NCBI RefSeq assembly: GCF_022788715.1
Contig: NZ_CP085167.1
Coordinates: 2,431,001-2,495,000 of the forward strand
DNA length: 64,000 nucleotides
Origin: Sulfitobacter sp. DSM 110093
Lineage (GTDB): Bacteria > Pseudomonadota > Alphaproteobacteria > Rhodobacterales > Rhodobacteraceae
Direction: 5' to 3'
Position 1 is the first letter of the stretch; every line of letters starts with the position of its first letter. The translations under genes and the position numbers were made by a program. Positions 8,960 to 18,897 of the stretch are shown here, piece after piece. Below the pieces are notes generated by a model. That model made no database searches and was not told where the DNA came from. It worked only from the letters and a program-made list of their open reading frames with translations.

Positions 8960-10153
8960 ATGAACATCCACGAATATCAGGCGAAAGCCCTCCTGCGCAG
9001 CTATGGCGCCCCTGTCTCCGACGGCCGTGTCGTGCTCAAGGCCGAAGACGCCAAGACCGCCGCTGGTGAGATGGACGGCCCGCTTTGGGTGGTCAAAGCG
9101 CAGATCCACGCAGGTGGCCGCGGCAAAGGCAGCTTCAAAGAAGCCGGTGCTGGCGAAAAGGGCGGCGTGCGCCTGACCAAATCCGTGGAAGAAGCGGCAG
9201 AAGAAGCCAAAAAGATGCTGGGCAAGACGCTGGTGACACACCAGACCGGCCCCGCAGGCAAACAGGTTAACCGCATCTACATCGAAGACGGCTCCGACAT
9301 TGAGCGTGAGTTGTACCTTGCCCTGCTGGTCGACCGTCAGACCAGCCGTATCTCCTTTGTCTGCTCCACCGAAGGCGGCATGGACATCGAAGAAGTCGCC
9401 GACGCGACACCTGAGAAAATCCTCAGCTTCTCCGTCGATCCGGCCACCGGCTACCAGCCCTACCATGGCCGCCGCGTCGCGTTTTCGCTGGGCCTCGAAG
9501 GCACGGCTGTCAAGCAGTGCGTCAAGCTGATGGGTCAGCTTTACCAAGCCTTCCTCGACAAAGACATGGAGATGCTGGAGATCAACCCGTTGATCGTCAT
9601 GCCCGGCAACGATCTGAAAGTGCTCGACGCGAAAGTCAGCTTTGACGGCAACGCAATGTACCGCCAGCCCGACGTCGCCAACCTGCGCGACGAGACCGAG
9701 GAAGACTCCAAGGAACTCGAGGCCTCCAAGTATGACCTGAACTACATCGCGCTCGACGGTGAGATCGGCTGCATGGTCAACGGCGCGGGTCTTGCGATGG
9801 CGACCATGGACATCATCAAGCTCTACGGTGCCGAGCCTGCCAACTTCCTCGACGTGGGCGGCGGTGCGACCAAAGAGAAAGTCACCGAAGCCTTTAAAAT
9901 CATCACCTCCGATGACAACGTCAAGGGCATCCTCGTGAACATCTTCGGCGGCATCATGCGCTGTGACGTCATCGCCGAAGGCGTTGTCGCTGCGGTGAAA
10001 GAAGTCGGCCTGAAAGTGCCACTGGTTGTCCGTCTCGAAGGCACCAACGTCGAAGAAGGCAAAGCGATCATCAACAACTCCGGTCTTGATGTCATCGCCG
10101 CTGACGACCTGAAAGACGGCGCTCAGAAAATCGTGAAAGCGGTTAAGGGCTAA
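8960..10153 (+). CDS. sucC: Succinyl-CoA synthetase beta subunit (ADP-forming)
   Basis: A 397-residue ATP-grasp subunit, normal length for SucC, starting [13 protein letters not shown]. With SucD it converts succinyl-CoA to succinate with formation of ATP or GTP. Motifs include [12 protein letters not shown] near residue 45, EINPLIV (metal binding) and the C-terminal [13 protein letters not shown] that contacts SucD. The ribosome site is weak (AACGGGAC). sucD is unusually not adjacent; four genes intervene. Confidence 0.97.
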   Translation: MNIHEYQAKALLRSYGAPVSDGRVVLKAEDAKTAAGEMDGPLWVVKAQIHAGGRGKGSFKEAGAGEKGGVRLTKSVEEAAEEAKKMLGKTLVTHQTGPAGKQVNRIYIEDGSDIERELYLALLVDRQTSRISFVCSTEGGMDIEEVADATPEKILSFSVDPATGYQPYHGRRVAFSLGLEGTAVKQCVKLMGQLYQAFLDKDMEMLEINPLIVMPGNDLKVLDAKVSFDGNAMYRQPDVANLRDETEEDSKELEASKYDLNYIALDGEIGCMVNGAGLAMATMDIIKLYGAEPANFLDVGGGATKEKVTEAFKIITSDDNVKGILVNIFGGIMRCDVIAEGVVAAVKEVGLKVPLVVRLEGTNVEEGKAIINNSGLDVIAADDLKDGAQKIVKAVKG

Positions 10154-10165
10154 ACCCCTTTTTCC

Positions 10166-10204
10166 GGCCACTCCCGCTCGGCCCCTGTGCCGATGGGGGT
10201 GGCC
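10166..10204 (+). terminator. Hairpin after sucC
   Basis: A 10-bp stem with one G-U pair (GGCCACTCCC at 10166-10175, GGGGGTGGCC at 10195-10204) 12 bases after the sucC stop, with no T-run after it. It could reduce read-through between sucC and the following cassette. Confidence 0.45.
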
Positions 10205-10291
10205 GTTATTCCCGTTCTTGCCGCCCTGCTGCGGCAAGGGCAAATGCGACGAAGCCACGCCGCGCAAACCCAAGGATGCAACGAGGTCAGC

Positions 10292-10585
10292 ATGGATCAA
10301 TCCCCTAAATCCTCTCCCGTTCTCGCGGGTATTGCGCTATTGGGGGCCGGGCTTTTGATCCGGCAATGGCATCCTGACGCCTTGCGTCTGCCCGAACCTG
10401 AAAACAAGAAACGCCTCGACCGGGGGCTGCCCCGCGCGGCGCGTAAATCGCGTGACGGTTTGGCGATGATCCTACCCTCCAACCTCACCGGCTCTATTGG
10501 CCGCAGCTTGATGGTGATGGGTGCTGGTCTGCTGACCCTGCGTGCGCTCGATTTCCTCGCTGATGATAACGAGCGTCTCTACTGA
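10292..10585 (+). CDS. Small membrane protein of unknown function (suc cassette gene 1)
   Basis: A 97-residue protein with a hydrophobic N-terminal segment (about residues 10-25), a basic middle, and a second hydrophobic segment (about 70-87). The start follows GAGGT. The stop shares a base with the start of the next gene. I do not recognise a family. It opens a coupled four-gene cassette between sucC and sucD. Confidence 0.7.
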   Translation: MDQSPKSSPVLAGIALLGAGLLIRQWHPDALRLPEPENKKRLDRGLPRAARKSRDGLAMILPSNLTGSIGRSLMVMGAGLLTLRALDFLADDNERLY

Positions 10586-11091
10586 TGTCGCTGATGCCAT
10601 CCCTCCTTCTGACGGGCCTTTTGGCCTCTCCCGCTTTTGGCGGGCCAGAAGAGGTGGCAATCTCAAGCTTTAACGACTGGTGTTTCAAGGCGGGCCAGAC
10701 CAAGGCGCAGGCCCGCGCCAATACGGACGCCGATACTGCATCATTCACCCTCACCTTCTGGGACGACAGCCTAGAGCCACGCCCCAATGATGCCCCGCGC
10801 GGGGTAGAGCGACGCTGCGAAGTGGCTTTTGACGGCGACCATACCGCTGCTGCCATCACTGCGCTGCGCACACAGATGGCGACACCTCCGGTCTTTGGTG
10901 ATCCGATCCCCCTGCCCGAGACACATAACGCCACCCCCGGCACCGCCCTGATTGAGGGCCGTGAATTGCTGCGTGGTCGCGTGGCCGTCGTCCATGTCGG
11001 CACGCGCAATGCGGTCGGTAAGGCGCAGACTTTCATGGCGGTGGACCGGCTCTACGATGGGCTTGGCTTGCCCAAGGCGGTGTCGCAATGA
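10585..11091 (+). CDS. Secreted protein of unknown function (suc cassette gene 2)
   Basis: A 168-residue protein with a signal peptide (residues 1 to about 19, cleavage near AFG-GP). The mature part has two cysteines (in NDWCFKAG and RRCEVAF) and looks like a compact periplasmic domain. It overlaps both neighbours (1 base upstream, ATGA downstream), so it is translated with them. No recognised family; similar proteins are annotated as hypothetical in Rhodobacterales. Confidence 0.72.
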   Translation: MSLMPSLLLTGLLASPAFGGPEEVAISSFNDWCFKAGQTKAQARANTDADTASFTLTFWDDSLEPRPNDAPRGVERRCEVAFDGDHTAAAITALRTQMATPPVFGDPIPLPETHNATPGTALIEGRELLRGRVAVVHVGTRNAVGKAQTFMAVDRLYDGLGLPKAVSQ

Positions 11092-11897
11092 CCGCAAACG
11101 CACTTCTGCAAAGCGATTGCCTTCGCGGCTGTCCGGCCTGTGATTGCGCCGAAGCCAAGCCGTTGCCGCACTACGCACCCGCGCCTTGGTTGATTGGCAC
11201 CTGCGAGAATTGCGGGCTGACTTACTTGCGCAACCCGCCAGCCTATGAGGCGCTGCAAGAAGAATTCGCATGGGAAAAGACCTATGTAGCCAAGAAAACG
11301 GCCTCGCGCGGGTCCACCGCCTTTAGCCCCTATGCCCGCAAGCTGCGCCAAAAACTGCGAATGTACCGCGACAAAACCAACTCCTTTCGGCACTGGTTCA
11401 ATGACGGGCATGTGCTGGATATCGGCTGTGGCGGTGGCAGGCGCGTGACCCCGCCAATGACCCCATACGGCATTGAACTTTCTAACGAATTGCACCGGAT
11501 CGCTGACCAGAACATGCAGGCGGCGGGGGGCTATTGTCTGCATGGAGCGGGGGCCCAGACGATCTGGAAGTTCCCCGAACAGCAGTTCGACGGCATCTTG
11601 ATGTTCTCTTATCTAGAGCATGAAACCGACGTTATGTCGGTGTTGCGCGGTGCGTTCCGTGCCCTGAAAGACAGCGGTCGCCTGTTCATTCGTGTGCCCA
11701 ACTTCGGCTCGCTCAACCGCCGGATGATCGGCGCGAAATGGTGTGGCTTCCGCCATCCTGACCACGTCAATTACTTTACTCTCGCCACCTTGCGCGACAC
11801 GGTTGCGCGTGCCGGGTTCACTGCTCAGCTTGTGAATACTGTTACGCTGCCGGTGGATGATAATATCTCAGTCCTGCTGCGGAAGGAGGGTATATGA
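11088..11897 (+). CDS. Class I SAM-dependent methyltransferase with N-terminal zinc ribbon
   Basis: A 269-residue protein. Residues about 11-45 hold a Cys-rich zinc-ribbon-like segment (CPAC ... CENCG). From about 105 comes a Rossmann methyltransferase domain with the SAM motif VLDIGCGGG; a FSYLEHETD stretch matches the post-motif region of Methyltransf_23 proteins, followed by an RLFIRVPNFGS strand. Relatives often modify sugars or lipids in envelope biosynthesis, but the substrate here is unknown. It overlaps the genes on both sides by 4 bases. Confidence 0.85.
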   Translation: MTANALLQSDCLRGCPACDCAEAKPLPHYAPAPWLIGTCENCGLTYLRNPPAYEALQEEFAWEKTYVAKKTASRGSTAFSPYARKLRQKLRMYRDKTNSFRHWFNDGHVLDIGCGGGRRVTPPMTPYGIELSNELHRIADQNMQAAGGYCLHGAGAQTIWKFPEQQFDGILMFSYLEHETDVMSVLRGAFRALKDSGRLFIRVPNFGSLNRRMIGAKWCGFRHPDHVNYFTLATLRDTVARAGFTAQLVNTVTLPVDDNISVLLRKEGI

Positions 11898-12580
11898 CAC
11901 TCGCGTCTCACGCCCGCTTCAGCGGTTGGACCCTTTTGCTGACGCTCGTACTGGCCTTTGCCATGCAGATGTTCACCGTTAACACGCTGCCCGTCGCCAC
12001 CCAAGATAGCTTGCTGGCCGAAGGTGGCTTTTACGAAAGCCTTTCGGTTGTGGGCTATATCCTATGCATCGCCGTGCTGGTCTGGACTTTGCGCGGCGCG
12101 GTGCTGCGGGTCTGGTATCTGCCACTGGTGCTGGCCGTCATGGCCGCGCGTGAACTGGACCTCGACAAGTCGCTCTTTACCCGTGGCCTGTTCAAGGCGC
12201 GGCAATATACCGGCGACAATGTACCATTGGGCGGACGGCTGATCGCCGCGCTGATCCTTGCGCTGATCGTCTTTGCGATCCTGCTAATGCTATGGCGCCA
12301 CGCCCGCCCCTTTATGGCCGACCTCTTTCAGGGCCGCGCTTGGGCTGGGGCGCTACTGCTGGGGATCGGCTTCACCGTCGCTTACAAACTGCTCGACGGC
12401 ATCGCCCGGAAACTTGCCCCGTTGGGGATCGAGGTTTCCGCCGATGCCGAACGCACTGCCTTTGTCGTCGAGGAGATCGGGGAGCTTGGCATCCCGGTCA
12501 TGTTCCTCGCCGCTATCCTGCTGTGGCCCGGCACCCCGCCAACCACAGCGCATCCCACCAACCGGGCGCATCGCGTCTGA
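11894..12580 (+). CDS. Integral membrane protein of unknown function (suc cassette gene 4)
   Basis: A 228-residue protein with about six membrane spans. A conserved-looking AARELDLDKSLFTRGLFKARQYTGD loop lies between spans 3 and 4, and a VEEIGELGIPVMFLAAILLWPG segment forms the last span. GGAAGGAGGG precedes the start, which overlaps the methyltransferase stop (ATGA). No recognised function; the charged loop suggests more than a simple anchor. Confidence 0.75.
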   Translation: MTLASHARFSGWTLLLTLVLAFAMQMFTVNTLPVATQDSLLAEGGFYESLSVVGYILCIAVLVWTLRGAVLRVWYLPLVLAVMAARELDLDKSLFTRGLFKARQYTGDNVPLGGRLIAALILALIVFAILLMLWRHARPFMADLFQGRAWAGALLLGIGFTVAYKLLDGIARKLAPLGIEVSADAERTAFVVEEIGELGIPVMFLAAILLWPGTPPTTAHPTNRAHRV

Positions 12581-12584
12581 CGCC

Positions 12585-12603
12585 CCCGGGGCCCGCCCCC
12601 GGG
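12585..12603 (+). terminator. GC hairpin between the cassette and sucD
   Basis: Stem CCCGGGG-cccgc-CCCCGGG directly after the stop at 12580, followed by ATTAAATAT rather than a clean T-run. It could be a weak terminator or a processing site before sucD, which has its own AAGGAAG ribosome site. Confidence 0.45.
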
Positions 12604-12632
12604 ATTAAATATCACCGACCAAGGAAGAAATC

Positions 12633-13520
12633 ATGGCCGTACTAGTCAACGAAAACACCAAAGTCATCTGTCAGGGTCTGACCGGCTCGCAGGGGACGTT
12701 CCACACCGAACAGGCCATCGCCTATGGCACCAAGATGGTTGGCGGCGTCACGCCCGGCAAAGGCGGTCAGACGCACCTTGACCTGCCCGTGTTCAACTCC
12801 GTCCACGAAGCCAAACATGTGACCGAGGCGAATGCTTCGGTGATCTACGTGCCGCCCCCCTTCGCGGCAGATTCGATCCTTGAGGCGATCGACGCCGAGA
12901 TGGAGCTGATCGTCTGCATCACCGAAGGCATCCCGGTTCTCGACATGGCACGCGTGGCCCGCGCGCTGGAAGGCTCCAAATCCCGCCTGATCGGCCCGAA
13001 CTGCCCCGGTGTCATCACGCCTGACGCCTGCAAAATCGGCATCATGCCGGGCCACATCCACCGCCGCGGCTCCGTCGGCGTTGTATCGCGCTCGGGCACG
13101 CTGACCTATGAAGCGGTCAAGCAGACCACCGACATGGGCCTTGGCCAATCTTCTGCTGTCGGCATCGGCGGCGACCCGATCAAAGGGACCGAGCATATCG
13201 ACGTGCTGGAAATGTTCCTTGCCGACCCCGAAACACAGTCGATCATCATGATCGGCGAAATCGGCGGCTCCGCCGAAGAGGAAGCGGCACAGTTCCTTGC
13301 CGACGAGAAGAAAAAAGGCCGCTGGAAGCCGACCGCTGGTTTCATCGCAGGCCGCACGGCCCCTCCCGGCCGCCGCATGGGCCACGCAGGCGCGATTGTC
13401 GCCGGTGGTAAAGGCGACGCGGAGAGCAAAATCGAAGCGATGAAAGCTGCCGGTATCGTTGTGGCAGACAGCCCCGCGACGCTGGGCGAAGCGGTCAAAG
13501 AAGCGATCGACAAGGGCTAA
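12633..13520 (+). CDS. sucD: Succinyl-CoA synthetase alpha subunit
   Basis: A 295-residue protein of normal length. It binds CoA and carries the phosphohistidine in [12 protein letters not shown] near residue 250. The N-terminal [22 protein letters not shown] segment is the CoA-binding domain, and [13 protein letters not shown] is the succinyl-CoA synthetase signature. AAGGAAG lies 7 bases upstream. Its partner sucC lies 2.5 kb upstream. Confidence 0.98.
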   Translation: MAVLVNENTKVICQGLTGSQGTFHTEQAIAYGTKMVGGVTPGKGGQTHLDLPVFNSVHEAKHVTEANASVIYVPPPFAADSILEAIDAEMELIVCITEGIPVLDMARVARALEGSKSRLIGPNCPGVITPDACKIGIMPGHIHRRGSVGVVSRSGTLTYEAVKQTTDMGLGQSSAVGIGGDPIKGTEHIDVLEMFLADPETQSIIMIGEIGGSAEEEAAQFLADEKKKGRWKPTAGFIAGRTAPPGRRMGHAGAIVAGGKGDAESKIEAMKAAGIVVADSPATLGEAVKEAIDKG

Positions 13521-13529
13521 AGCCCCTCC

Positions 13530-13563
13530 GGTCTTGCGGTGCCTCTTGGGGTGCCGCAAGACC
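13530..13563 (+). terminator. Perfect hairpin between sucD and sucA
   Basis: A 10-bp perfect stem GGTCTTGCGG / CCGCAAGACC with a 14-base loop, in the 87-base gap between sucD and sucA. No T-run follows. It may tune the sucA level or be an mRNA processing site. Confidence 0.5.
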
Positions 13564-13607
13564 CCACGACCCTATGCCTACGGTCCCAACCCACACGAGG
13601 TACTCTC

Positions 13608-16568
13608 ATGACCGACCAACCCGCCAACGAACAATTCCGCGCCTCCTCCTTCATGGAAGGCGAAAACGCAGAGTATCTTGAGGCCATGTACGCCCGCTAT
13701 GCCAACGACCCCAATGCGGTCGACGACGCTTGGCAGGAATTTTTCGCGGCGATGGGCGATGACGCCGAGACCGCACAGGCAGAGGCCGCTGGCCCCTCTT
13801 GGGCGCGGCCCGATTGGCCCCCCGCCCCCGCAGGCGAAGTCATGGGCGCGCTGACCGGTGTTTGGCCCCAACCCGAAGAGGCGAAATCCGCTGGCGACAA
13901 GATCAAAGCCAAGGCCGCTGAGAAGGGTGTCGAAGTTTCCACCGATCAAATCCGCGGCGCCGTACTGGACAGTATCCGCGCGTTGATGTTGATCCGCGCC
14001 TACCGCATCCGGGGCCATCTGGCTGCCTCGCTTGACCCGCTTGGCATGCGCGACATGGGCAACCAACCCGAGCTTGACCCTAAATCCTACGGCTTCACTG
14101 ATGCCGACATGGATCGTCCGATCTTTATCGACAATGTGCTGGGCCTCGAAGTGGCCACGATGAAGCAGATCGTCGACATCGTGCGCTCGACCTACTGTGG
14201 CACCTTCGCGCTGCAATACATGCATATCTCGGACCCAGAGCAGGCCGGTTGGCTGAAAGAGCGGATCGAGGGCTACGGCAAGGAAATCCAATTTACCAAG
14301 GAAGGCCGCAAGGCGATCCTGAGCAAGCTGGTCGAAGCCGAAGGTTTCGAGAAGTTCCTGCACGTCAAATACATGGGCACCAAGCGTTTCGGTCTTGATG
14401 GCGGCGAAAGCCTTGTCCCGGCGATGGAGCAGATCATCAAACGCGGCGGCCAGTTGGGCGTCAAAGACATCGTGATCGGCATGCCCCACCGGGGCCGCTT
14501 GTCGGTGCTCGCCAATGTGATGCAAAAACCCTACCGGGCGATCTTTAACGAATTTCAGGGCGGCAGCTTCAAACCCGAAGATGTCGACGGCTCTGGCGAT
14601 GTGAAATACCACCTCGGCGCGTCTTCTGACCGCGAGTTCGACGGCAATTCCGTCCACCTGTCGCTGACCGCCAACCCCAGCCACCTCGAAGCAGTGAACC
14701 CCGTCGTACTGGGCAAGGTCCGCGCCAAGCAGGACCAACTGAACGACGAAGACCGGACCGCCGTGATGCCGATCCTGCTGCACGGCGACGCGGCCTTCGC
14801 GGGTCAAGGTGTTGTGGCCGAATGTTTCGCACTTTCGGGCCTCAAGGGTCACAAGACCGGCGGTACCATGCATATCGTGGTGAACAACCAGATCGGTTTC
14901 ACCACCGCGCCGCATTTCTCGCGCTCCTCGCCCTACCCAACTGACAACGCGCTGGTGGTCGAGGCACCGATCTTCCACGTTAACGGCGATGATCCCGAAG
15001 CGGTCGTTCACGCCGCACGCGTGGCCACCGAATTCCGCCAGAAGTTCCACAAGGACGTGGTCATCGATATCTTCTGCTACCGCCGCTTTGGTCATAACGA
15101 AGGCGACGAGCCGATGTTCACCAACCCGGTGATGTACAAGAGCATCAAGAAGCAAAAGACCACGCTCAGCCTTTATACCGAACGTTTGGTCAAAGATGGT
15201 CTGATCCCTGAGGGCGAGATCGAGGACATGAAATCCGCGTTCCAGAAACAACTGGGCGAAGAGTTTGAGGCCGGTAAAGAATACCGCCCTAACAAGGCCG
15301 ATTGGCTGGACGGCAAATGGTCCGGCATGGACAAAAAGAAAAAGTCCTACCAACGCGGCAAGACGGCCATCGCGCCCGAAACGATGGAACAGGTTGGCAA
15401 GGCGCTGACCACTGCGCCTGATGGGTTCCCGCTGCACAAGACGATCGGTCGTCTGATGGAAGCCAAAAAGCAGATGTTCGACAGCGGCGAAGGGTTTGAC
15501 TGGGCCACGGCCGAAGCTTTGGCCTTCGGCTCGCTCCAAACCGAAGGCTACAAAGTGCGCCTGTCAGGCCAAGACAGCACGCGCGGCACCTTCAGCCAGC
15601 GGCACTCGGCCTTTATCAATCAAGACAACGAAGACCGCTACTACCCGCTGAACCATATCCGCGAAGGTCAGGCCGAGTATGAGGTCATCGACTCCATGCT
15701 CAGCGAATATGCGGTGCTGGGGTTTGAGTATGGCTACAGCCTCGCCGAACCCAATGCGCTGACGCTCTGGGAAGCGCAGTTTGGTGACTTCGCCAACGGT
15801 GCGCAGATCATGTTCGACCAGTTTATCTCAAGCGGTGAAAGCAAATGGCTGCGTATGTCCGGCCTCGTTTGCCTGATGCCGCATGGCTATGAGGGTCAGG
15901 GGCCAGAGCACTCCTCCGCCCGTCTGGAACGTTTCCTCACCATGTGTGGTGGCGACAACTGGATCGTGGCGAACTGCACCACGCCCGCCAACTACTTCCA
16001 CATCCTGCGCCGCCAGCTGCACCGCAGCTACCGCAAGCCGCTGATGTTGATGACACCCAAATCCTTGCTGCGCCACAAACTTGCGGTCAGCAAGGCCGAG
16101 GAATTCACCACCGGCTCCAGCTTCCACCGGGTGTTGTGGGATGACGCGCAGCACGGCAACTCCGACACCAAACTGGTCGCGGATGACAAGATCAAGCGCG
16201 TGGTGATGTGTTCAGGCAAGGTCTATTACGACCTGCTGGAAGAGCGTGACGCCCGCGGCATCGACGATGTCTACATCCTGCGGTTCGAACAGTTCTACCC
16301 CTTCCCCGCGCAATCCGCGGTCAGAGAGTTGGAGCGTTTCAAAGGGGCCGAGATGATCTGGTGCCAAGAAGAACCTAAAAACCAAGGTGCCTGGTCCTTT
16401 ATCGAGCCCAACATCGAATGGGTTCTGGGCCGCATCGACGCCAAACATGGCCGCGCCTCCTATGTGGGCCGCGCCACCGCCGCCTCGCCCGCCACGGGTC
16501 TGGCCAGCCAGCACAAAGCACAACAAGCCGCCCTCGTCGACGAGGCGCTGACCATCAAAGGAAACTAA
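13608..16568 (+). CDS. sucA: 2-oxoglutarate dehydrogenase E1 component
   Basis: A 986-residue thiamine-diphosphate enzyme decarboxylating 2-oxoglutarate in the TCA cycle. The N-terminal [18 protein letters not shown] segment is the E2-binding element. [42 protein letters not shown] and [13 protein letters not shown] are hallmark E1o motifs, and the C-terminal [12 protein letters not shown] closes the transketolase-like fold. The start at 13608 has GAGGT upstream at a usable distance; an earlier in-frame codon at 13539 lies in the sucD-sucA hairpin. It is 4 bases from sucB. Confidence 0.98.
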   Translation: MTDQPANEQFRASSFMEGENAEYLEAMYARYANDPNAVDDAWQEFFAAMGDDAETAQAEAAGPSWARPDWPPAPAGEVMGALTGVWPQPEEAKSAGDKIKAKAAEKGVEVSTDQIRGAVLDSIRALMLIRAYRIRGHLAASLDPLGMRDMGNQPELDPKSYGFTDADMDRPIFIDNVLGLEVATMKQIVDIVRSTYCGTFALQYMHISDPEQAGWLKERIEGYGKEIQFTKEGRKAILSKLVEAEGFEKFLHVKYMGTKRFGLDGGESLVPAMEQIIKRGGQLGVKDIVIGMPHRGRLSVLANVMQKPYRAIFNEFQGGSFKPEDVDGSGDVKYHLGASSDREFDGNSVHLSLTANPSHLEAVNPVVLGKVRAKQDQLNDEDRTAVMPILLHGDAAFAGQGVVAECFALSGLKGHKTGGTMHIVVNNQIGFTTAPHFSRSSPYPTDNALVVEAPIFHVNGDDPEAVVHAARVATEFRQKFHKDVVIDIFCYRRFGHNEGDEPMFTNPVMYKSIKKQKTTLSLYTERLVKDGLIPEGEIEDMKSAFQKQLGEEFEAGKEYRPNKADWLDGKWSGMDKKKKSYQRGKTAIAPETMEQVGKALTTAPDGFPLHKTIGRLMEAKKQMFDSGEGFDWATAEALAFGSLQTEGYKVRLSGQDSTRGTFSQRHSAFINQDNEDRYYPLNHIREGQAEYEVIDSMLSEYAVLGFEYGYSLAEPNALTLWEAQFGDFANGAQIMFDQFISSGESKWLRMSGLVCLMPHGYEGQGPEHSSARLERFLTMCGGDNWIVANCTTPANYFHILRRQLHRSYRKPLMLMTPKSLLRHKLAVSKAEEFTTGSSFHRVLWDDAQHGNSDTKLVADDKIKRVVMCSGKVYYDLLEERDARGIDDVYILRFEQFYPFPAQSAVRELERFKGAEMIWCQEEPKNQGAWSFIEPNIEWVLGRIDAKHGRASYVGRATAASPATGLASQHKAQQAALVDEALTIKGN

Positions 16569-16572
16569 GACC

Positions 16573-18159
16573 ATGACAAGCGAAGTACGCGTACCCACGC
16601 TGGGCGAATCCGTCACCGAAGCCACCGTTGCCACATGGTTCAAGAAACCCGGCGATACAGTCGCGGTAGATGAAATGCTCTGCGAACTGGAAACCGACAA
16701 GGTCACCGTCGAAGTGCCCAGCCCCGTAGCTGGCACCCTGAGCGAGATTGTTGCTCAAGAGGGTGACACCGTCGGCGTCGACGCCCTGCTGGCCAATGTC
16801 AGCGAAGGTGACAGCGGCAGCGATGCGGCCCCCAAAGCCAAAGAAGCCACCAAAGATGACGAGGCTGCCTCTCAATCCGACCGTGGCGGCGATGCGCCCA
16901 AGTCGATCGACGCAGGCTCTGCCGATGTGGCCGCCCGCGAGGGCGAAACCACCGAGGTCAAAGTGCCAACACTGGGCGAGTCGGTCACCGAAGCGACCGT
17001 TAGCACTTGGTTCAAGAAAGTCGGCGACAAGGTCGAAGCCGACGAGATGCTCTGCGAGTTGGAAACCGACAAAGTCAGCGTCGAAGTGCCCTCGCCCGCC
17101 GCTGGCGTATTGGCCGAGATCCTCGCCGAAGAAGGTAGCACAGTTGAAGCCTCTGCTACGCTGGCCGTTCTGACCTCCGGTTCCGGTGCTGCCGCCCCGA
17201 AAGGCGAAGACGCCAAATCCGGCGCCGGTGCCGCGCCTGAGACCAAAGCCGCAGATGGCAAAGACGTCGAAGACGCGCCTTCCGCCAAGAAAGCCATGGC
17301 CGAAGCGGGCATCAGCCGCGATCAGGTGACAGGCTCGGGCCGCGATGGCCGCGTGATGAAGGAAGACGTGGCCAAGGCCGTCGCCGCCGGCACCTCCGCC
17401 GCGCCGAAAGCCGAAGCGAAGCCCGCCGCACCGCGCGCCGCTTCTGCCCCTGACGACGCGTCCCGCGAAGAGCGGGTCAAGATGACCCGTCTCAAGCAGA
17501 CCATGGCGCGCCGCCTCAAGGAAGCGCAGAACACCGCCGCGATCCTGACCACCTTCAACGAAGTCGACATGACCGAGGTCATGGAGCTGCGGAACACCTA
17601 CAAGGCTGATTTCGAAAAGAAACACGGCGTCCGCATGGGCTTCATGTCCTTCTTCACCAAAGCCTGCTGCCACGCGCTGAAAGAAATCCCCGAGGTCAAC
17701 GCCGAGATCGACGGCACCGACATCATCTACAAGAACTACGTCCACATGGGTGTCGCCGCAGGCACGCCCACGGGCCTTGTGGTGCCGGTGATCAAAGACG
17801 CCGACGCGATGTCCTTCGCCGAGATCGAAAAGGCCGTGAACGCCATGGGCAAAAAGGCCCGTGACGGCAAGCTGACCATGGGCGACATGACCGGCGGCAC
17901 CTTCACCATCTCCAACGGTGGCGTCTACGGCTCGCTGATGACCGCACCCATCCTGAACCCGCCACAGTCCGGTATCCTCGGCATGGCGAAAATTCAGGAC
18001 CGCCCGATGGCGATCAACGGCGAGGTCGTCATCCGTCCGATGATGTATATCTCGCTCAGCTACGACCACCGGATCATCGACGGCAAAGGCGCTGTAACCT
18101 TCCTCGTCCGCGTCAAAGAGATGCTCGAAGATCCGCGCCGCCTGTTGATGGATCTGTGA
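16573..18159 (+). CDS. sucB: 2-oxoglutarate dehydrogenase E2 component with two lipoyl domains
   Basis: A 528-residue dihydrolipoyllysine succinyltransferase. Two lipoyl domains are visible at about residues 1-78 and 125-203, with lipoylation lysines in ETDK at Lys43 and Lys167. An E3/E1-binding domain follows at about 235-272 ([30 protein letters not shown]), then the catalytic core with [13 protein letters not shown] near the C-terminus. Ala/Pro/Lys-rich linkers join the domains. Most textbook E2o proteins carry one lipoyl domain, so the duplication is notable, though it is not rare among roseobacters to my knowledge. Confidence 0.97.
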   Translation: MTSEVRVPTLGESVTEATVATWFKKPGDTVAVDEMLCELETDKVTVEVPSPVAGTLSEIVAQEGDTVGVDALLANVSEGDSGSDAAPKAKEATKDDEAASQSDRGGDAPKSIDAGSADVAAREGETTEVKVPTLGESVTEATVSTWFKKVGDKVEADEMLCELETDKVSVEVPSPAAGVLAEILAEEGSTVEASATLAVLTSGSGAAAPKGEDAKSGAGAAPETKAADGKDVEDAPSAKKAMAEAGISRDQVTGSGRDGRVMKEDVAKAVAAGTSAAPKAEAKPAAPRAASAPDDASREERVKMTRLKQTMARRLKEAQNTAAILTTFNEVDMTEVMELRNTYKADFEKKHGVRMGFMSFFTKACCHALKEIPEVNAEIDGTDIIYKNYVHMGVAAGTPTGLVVPVIKDADAMSFAEIEKAVNAMGKKARDGKLTMGDMTGGTFTISNGGVYGSLMTAPILNPPQSGILGMAKIQDRPMAINGEVVIRPMMYISLSYDHRIIDGKGAVTFLVRVKEMLEDPRRLLMDL

Positions 18160-18165
18160 TATGGT

Positions 18166-18187
18166 GGGCGGGGGGCAACCCCCGCCC
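18166..18187 (+). terminator. GC hairpin with GCAA tetraloop after sucB
   Basis: Stem GGGCGGGGG-GCAA-CCCCCGCCC starting 6 bases after the sucB stop; the loop is a GNRA tetraloop, which makes a very stable RNA hairpin. There is no T-run, so it may protect the sucAB mRNA or act as a weak terminator before the MAPEG genes. Confidence 0.55.
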
Positions 18188-18238
18188 TATCTACCTGTTG
18201 AACGATGGGGCGTTTCCCCGAAGTGAAAGGGCCAGATC

Positions 18239-18622
18239 ATGACCGAAACCACCCTCCTCGCCGCCTATGGCCTTCTGGTCATGCTGACGATCCTGTTGCA
18301 AGTGCTGGGCGCGACCCGGCAGCTCTCGATGGGCTACCTGATGTCCTCCCGCGACGAGACGCGGACCACGACCGGCATGACCGCCCGTCTAGGCCGCGCG
18401 GTCGATAACTCCGTCGTCGCCATGGCGCTTTTTGCACCCGCCGTGCTGCTGGTCGAGATGCTGGGCCGCAACAACAGCGCCACGCTGCTGGCCGCGCAGG
18501 TTTTCCTGCTCGCACGCATCATCTACGTCATCGTCTACGCCCTTGGCGTGCCAACGATCCGGACGCTGGCATGGCTTGCGGGCTATGCCGCCACCGCCGT
18601 TCTCTATTTCCACGCGCTTTGA
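18239..18622 (+). CDS. MAPEG-family membrane protein (copy 1)
   Basis: A 127-residue protein with four membrane spans. The TARLGRAVDN motif after the first span and the LLARIIYVIVYALG motif are typical of MAPEG proteins (membrane-associated eicosanoid and glutathione metabolism). Substrate unknown. It is a clear paralogue of the gene at 18894. The location between sucB and lpdA suggests co-transcription with the odh genes. Confidence 0.85.
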   Translation: MTETTLLAAYGLLVMLTILLQVLGATRQLSMGYLMSSRDETRTTTGMTARLGRAVDNSVVAMALFAPAVLLVEMLGRNNSATLLAAQVFLLARIIYVIVYALGVPTIRTLAWLAGYAATAVLYFHAL

Positions 18623-18633
18623 AAGGCATTCCC

Positions 18634-18897
18634 ATGCAGATGATCTGCCACTTCGACGTCACCGATTACACCGCTTGGAAAGACGCCTTTGACGCCGATG
18701 CCGAGGCGCGGCGCAATGCAGGGCTTTCGGTCCTACAAATCTGGGAACACGCCGATAGCAGCACCAAGGCTTCCGTCCTGCTTGATGTGAACGACCGCAA
18801 GAAGGCCAACGACTGGCTCGCCCGCTCCAACGCGCTCAGCAGCGACGACAAGGGCACCGTGACCGGCTCCACCGCCTATTTCGTGAAATCCGCATGA
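18634..18897 (+). CDS. Small ferredoxin-fold-like protein of unknown function
   Basis: An 87-residue soluble protein starting MQMICHFDVTDYTAWKDAFD. The layout (short strand, Tyr-Trp-Asp-Phe helix, QIWEHAD strand, a helix with DRKKANDWLARSNAL) resembles small dimeric alpha/beta-barrel stress proteins, but I assign no family. It lies 11 bases after one MAPEG gene and overlaps the next (ATGA), so the three form a coupled unit. Confidence 0.7.
   Translation: MQMICHFDVTDYTAWKDAFDADAEARRNAGLSVLQIWEHADSSTKASVLLDVNDRKKANDWLARSNALSSDDKGTVTGSTAYFVKSA

Noticed and set aside
13578..15539. A 653-codon open frame antisense to sucA
   Set aside because: No domain resemblance; sucA on the plus strand is certain.
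16555..18069. A 504-codon open frame antisense to sucB
   Set aside because: Its Gly/Phe/His-rich repeats mirror the lipoyl and Ala/Pro linkers of sucB.
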